The notes under the pieces are model-generated. The model saw only the letters and a program-made list of their open reading frames with translations. It was not told the DNA's origin and ran no database searches. The translations under genes were made by a program, and so were the position numbers. This document shows, piece after piece, positions 61,937 through 64,000 of a stretch of 64,000 nucleotides of DNA. Origin of the DNA: Viridibacterium sp047600765 (lineage in GTDB: Bacteria; Pseudomonadota; Gammaproteobacteria; Burkholderiales; Rhodocyclaceae). The DNA is taken from contig JASGKF010000001.1 in NCBI GenBank assembly GCA_047600765.1, positions 2,108,001 to 2,172,000 of the forward strand. The letters are read 5' to 3'. Numbering within the stretch: the first letter of the stretch is position 1; each line of letters starts with the position of its first letter.

Positions 61937-64000
61937 TTGAGCCAGAACAACTACCCTGTCGCCTCCCCCATCACGGTCGACGAGGCGCTCAATCAGGCCA
62001 ATGCGCACTGGAATGCCGGACAGGCGCAGCAGGCCGAGTACCGTTGCCTGCAGGTGCTGCAAGTCATTCCGCATCATCCTGATGCGTTGCATCTGCTGGG
62101 CTTGATCGCACACGCCTATGGCAAGCTCGACCTCGCCATCGACTACTTGCGGAAGGCTTGCCTGTCCCCTGTCGTGCCGGCCACGTATTGCAGCAATCTG
62201 GCAGAAATGTGTCGCCAGAAGGGTTTGCTGACAGAAGCGGAACAGGCCGCTCGTCGAGCATTGGAACGAGAGCCGCAATTGGTTGCAGCCTGGAACAACC
62301 TGGGCATCATCCTGCAGGAAAGTGGCAAGTTCGAAGCGAGCCTGGAATGCCTGCAACGTGTCGTGTCGCTACAGCCTGACAATGCAGAGGCGTACAACAA
62401 CCTTGCCAATACCCACAAACGCATGGGGCAGCTCGAACAGGCACAAACGGCCTACCAGCGTGCGCTTGCGCTGCGCCCCGGCTATGCCGAGGTGTACAGC
62501 AACCTCGCATATCTGTTGAACGATCGTGGTCAATTCGATGATGCCGTCGCGGCTGCGCAGCGCGCCATCGATATCAACCCGCAACTGGCGGATGCGTATT
62601 TCAATCTGGCCCAGATCGAGATGTCGCGCATGCGTTATGCCGATGCCCGACGCTGGATCGATGCCCTCATTTCATTTGCGCCACAACACGCCGGTGCATT
62701 GACCGCGCGTGCGCAACTACTGTTGAAGAGTGACCAGCTTCAGGAAGCGCTGGCGTACGCGCGCCAGGCCCTGAGCATCGCACCTGACAATGCCAATGGG
62801 CACAATGTGCTGGGGCAGGTCTTGCAGGCACTGGGTCAACACGACGAGGCTGGCGTCTCTTTTGAGCACGCTGCCGAATTGCCGGGGACGATCGCCGAAG
62901 AAGCCCTGGTCGGGCGGGCACTGCTGTTCATGGAAGCCGGACGCAATGACGATGCAATAGCTGCTTTCGAACGTGCGCTGGAACGTTTTCCCGGTTCCGC
63001 GCGCGCCTTGGCCGCGAGCTCAGATACCAAGACATACCGTAGTGACGATCCGGATATTGCTGCCATGGAAGCAGCGCTTGTTCGTGAGCTGACGCCGACG
63101 ATCAGTGAGCAGATGAGTCTGCATTTCGCGCTTGGTAAAGCCTATCTGGACACCGGCAATTCGGACCGCGCTTTTTTCCATCTGAACAAGGGCAACGCCA
63201 TGAAGCGTGCCACGTTCAGCTACGACGCGGCGCAGACCGGTGCCTGGATGCACAAGATCGCTGCTGCCTTCACCCCGGCACTGATGGACAAGTTCAAGGA
63301 TGCGGGCGCGGCATCCGAGCGACCGGTGTTCATCGTCGGCATGCCGCGTTCCGGCACGACACTGGTAGAACAGATCCTGGCATCGCATCCCGGCATTCAC
63401 GGCGCGGGAGAGCTGGGCGCCTTGCGTCAATCCGTTGAACGAGCCGGCGCGTTTCCCGATGCGTTGGCGCATTGGGACAGCGAGGACTTTGCACGAATCG
63501 GGTGCGACTACCTGACACACACAGACAGCCTGGCGCCCGATGCGCTGCGCCTGGTCGACAAGATGCCGGGGAATTTCCTGTATGCCGGATTGATACCCTT
63601 GATTCTCTCTGGCGCGCGCATCATTCATTGTCGTCGTGACCCGGTGGACACCTGCCTGTCCTGCTACAGCAAGCATTTCATGGGCGAGCAGTTTTTTGCA
63701 TATCGTCTCGATGAACTGGGCGCGTTTCATCGCGACTATCAGACTTTCATGGAAAGCTTGCGCAAGGTATTGCCGCCGGAACGCTTCCTTGAAGTCGACT
63801 ATGAAGACGTGGTGGACGATCTGGAGAGCGAAGCGCGGCGTCTCGTCGCTTTCGTTGACATGCCATGGGATGACGCTTGCCTGAGTTTCTACAAGACGCG
63901 TCGCGTGGTGCGTACCGCCAGCGTGAGCCAGGTTCGGAAACCGATCTATGCGACCTCGAAGGGCCGCTGGCATCGCCATGCTTCGCAGCTTGGTCCTTTG
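61937..64000 (+). CDS. TPR-repeat sulfotransferase family protein (partial, right edge)
   Basis: At least 688 aa are encoded and the frame is still open at 64000. The start appears to be TTG at 61937, with GGAG 5-6 bases upstream; no ATG or GTG is in frame nearby. The N-terminal 400 residues are tandem TPR-type helical pairs (for example AWNNLGIILQESGKFEASLE and AYNNLANTHKRMGQLEQA). A sulfotransferase domain follows with the PAPS-binding loop GMPRSGTTLVEQIL (from residue 468) and a second HCRRDPVDTCLS motif. TPR-sulfotransferases of this kind are common in bacteria; the acceptor is unknown. It is divergent from the autotransporter. Confidence 0.82.
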   Translation, partial: MSQNNYPVASPITVDEALNQANAHWNAGQAQQAEYRCLQVLQVIPHHPDALHLLGLIAHAYGKLDLAIDYLRKACLSPVVPATYCSNLAEMCRQKGLLTEAEQAARRALEREPQLVAAWNNLGIILQESGKFEASLECLQRVVSLQPDNAEAYNNLANTHKRMGQLEQAQTAYQRALALRPGYAEVYSNLAYLLNDRGQFDDAVAAAQRAIDINPQLADAYFNLAQIEMSRMRYADARRWIDALISFAPQHAGALTARAQLLLKSDQLQEALAYARQALSIAPDNANGHNVLGQVLQALGQHDEAGVSFEHAAELPGTIAEEALVGRALLFMEAGRNDDAIAAFERALERFPGSARALAASSDTKTYRSDDPDIAAMEAALVRELTPTISEQMSLHFALGKAYLDTGNSDRAFFHLNKGNAMKRATFSYDAAQTGAWMHKIAAAFTPALMDKFKDAGAASERPVFIVGMPRSGTTLVEQILASHPGIHGAGELGALRQSVERAGAFPDALAHWDSEDFARIGCDYLTHTDSLAPDALRLVDKMPGNFLYAGLIPLILSGARIIHCRRDPVDTCLSCYSKHFMGEQFFAYRLDELGAFHRDYQTFMESLRKVLPPERFLEVDYEDVVDDLESEARRLVAFVDMPWDDACLSFYKTRRVVRTASVSQVRKPIYATSKGRWHRHASQLGPL

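Overview
The window is about 64 kb of high-GC DNA from a Gram-negative bacterium, most probably a betaproteobacterium (Burkholderiales/Rhodocyclales-like). The evidence is a Bug/TctC-type solute receptor, a PEP-CTERM protein, a MocR regulator divergent from a DUF2917 gene, an AsnC regulator upstream of glmS, a GMAYAF-ending general porin, MipA/OmpV, and a Tim44-UbiJ pair. I saw no rRNA or tRNA genes, CRISPR array, insertion sequence or replication origin. The left edge cuts an FdhF/YdeP-type oxidoreductase and the right edge cuts a TPR-sulfotransferase.

Layout. 0-6.7 kb: HAD phosphatase, Kef-type antiporter, an overlapping S4-protein / adenine methyltransferase / small membrane protein trio, CopD-like protein and a GH-like lipoprotein. 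6.9-14.5 kb: the most unusual block, with a single-chain TssB-TssC sheath-like protein, a small HExxH protein, MipA (opposite strand) and a 1428-aa membrane protein joining YCF48-type propeller repeats to a KAP P-loop NTPase, closed by inverted GC-rich repeats. 14.6-18.5 kb: MFS transporter, a small AT-richer gene, a Bug receptor and a frameshifted PEP-CTERM protein. 18.6-25.4 kb: a dispersed Fbp-type ferric iron importer (ATPase with RidA, permease, two tandem 335-aa binding proteins) with three Fur-box-like sites. 25.5-30.6 kb: exported aldo/keto reductase with an NTT-like carrier, Tim44 and UbiJ, and a LysR regulator. 30.6-41.2 kb: complete urate-to-allantoate catabolism (uraD, uraH, puuD, puuE) around a porin, a PotABCD-like ABC importer and a GntR regulator. 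41.2-51.3 kb: MocR regulator and DUF2917 protein, an acyltransferase/SGNH pair, sulfurtransferase, a FadR-type regulator with a polar amino acid ABC importer, transglutaminase and DksA. 51.3-64 kb: regulators, small hypotheticals, LeuE-like exporter, lipoprotein, MFS transporter, AsnC, glmS, an autotransporter and the TPR-sulfotransferase.

Working together. The purine block forms one story: porin and ABC importer bring in a purine or ureide, PuuD oxidises urate, UraH and UraD convert the products to allantoin, and PuuE opens the allantoin ring. The iron block is a Fur-type regulon with duplicated receptors. Five genes carry single-base frame disruptions that restore good protein when corrected (PEP-CTERM protein near 17,869; pilin-like gene near 40,102; ABC ATPase stop near 49,685; leuE near 54,051; autotransporter near 61,505). 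Such a cluster suggests either residual sequencing errors or active gene decay. It should be resolved before these genes are called dead or fused.

The best candidate for an undescribed system is the 6.9-14.3 kb block. It has a fused contractile-sheath-like protein without the other type VI secretion parts in view, plus a transmembrane YCF48-KAP NTPase. A functional link between them is inference from proximity only.
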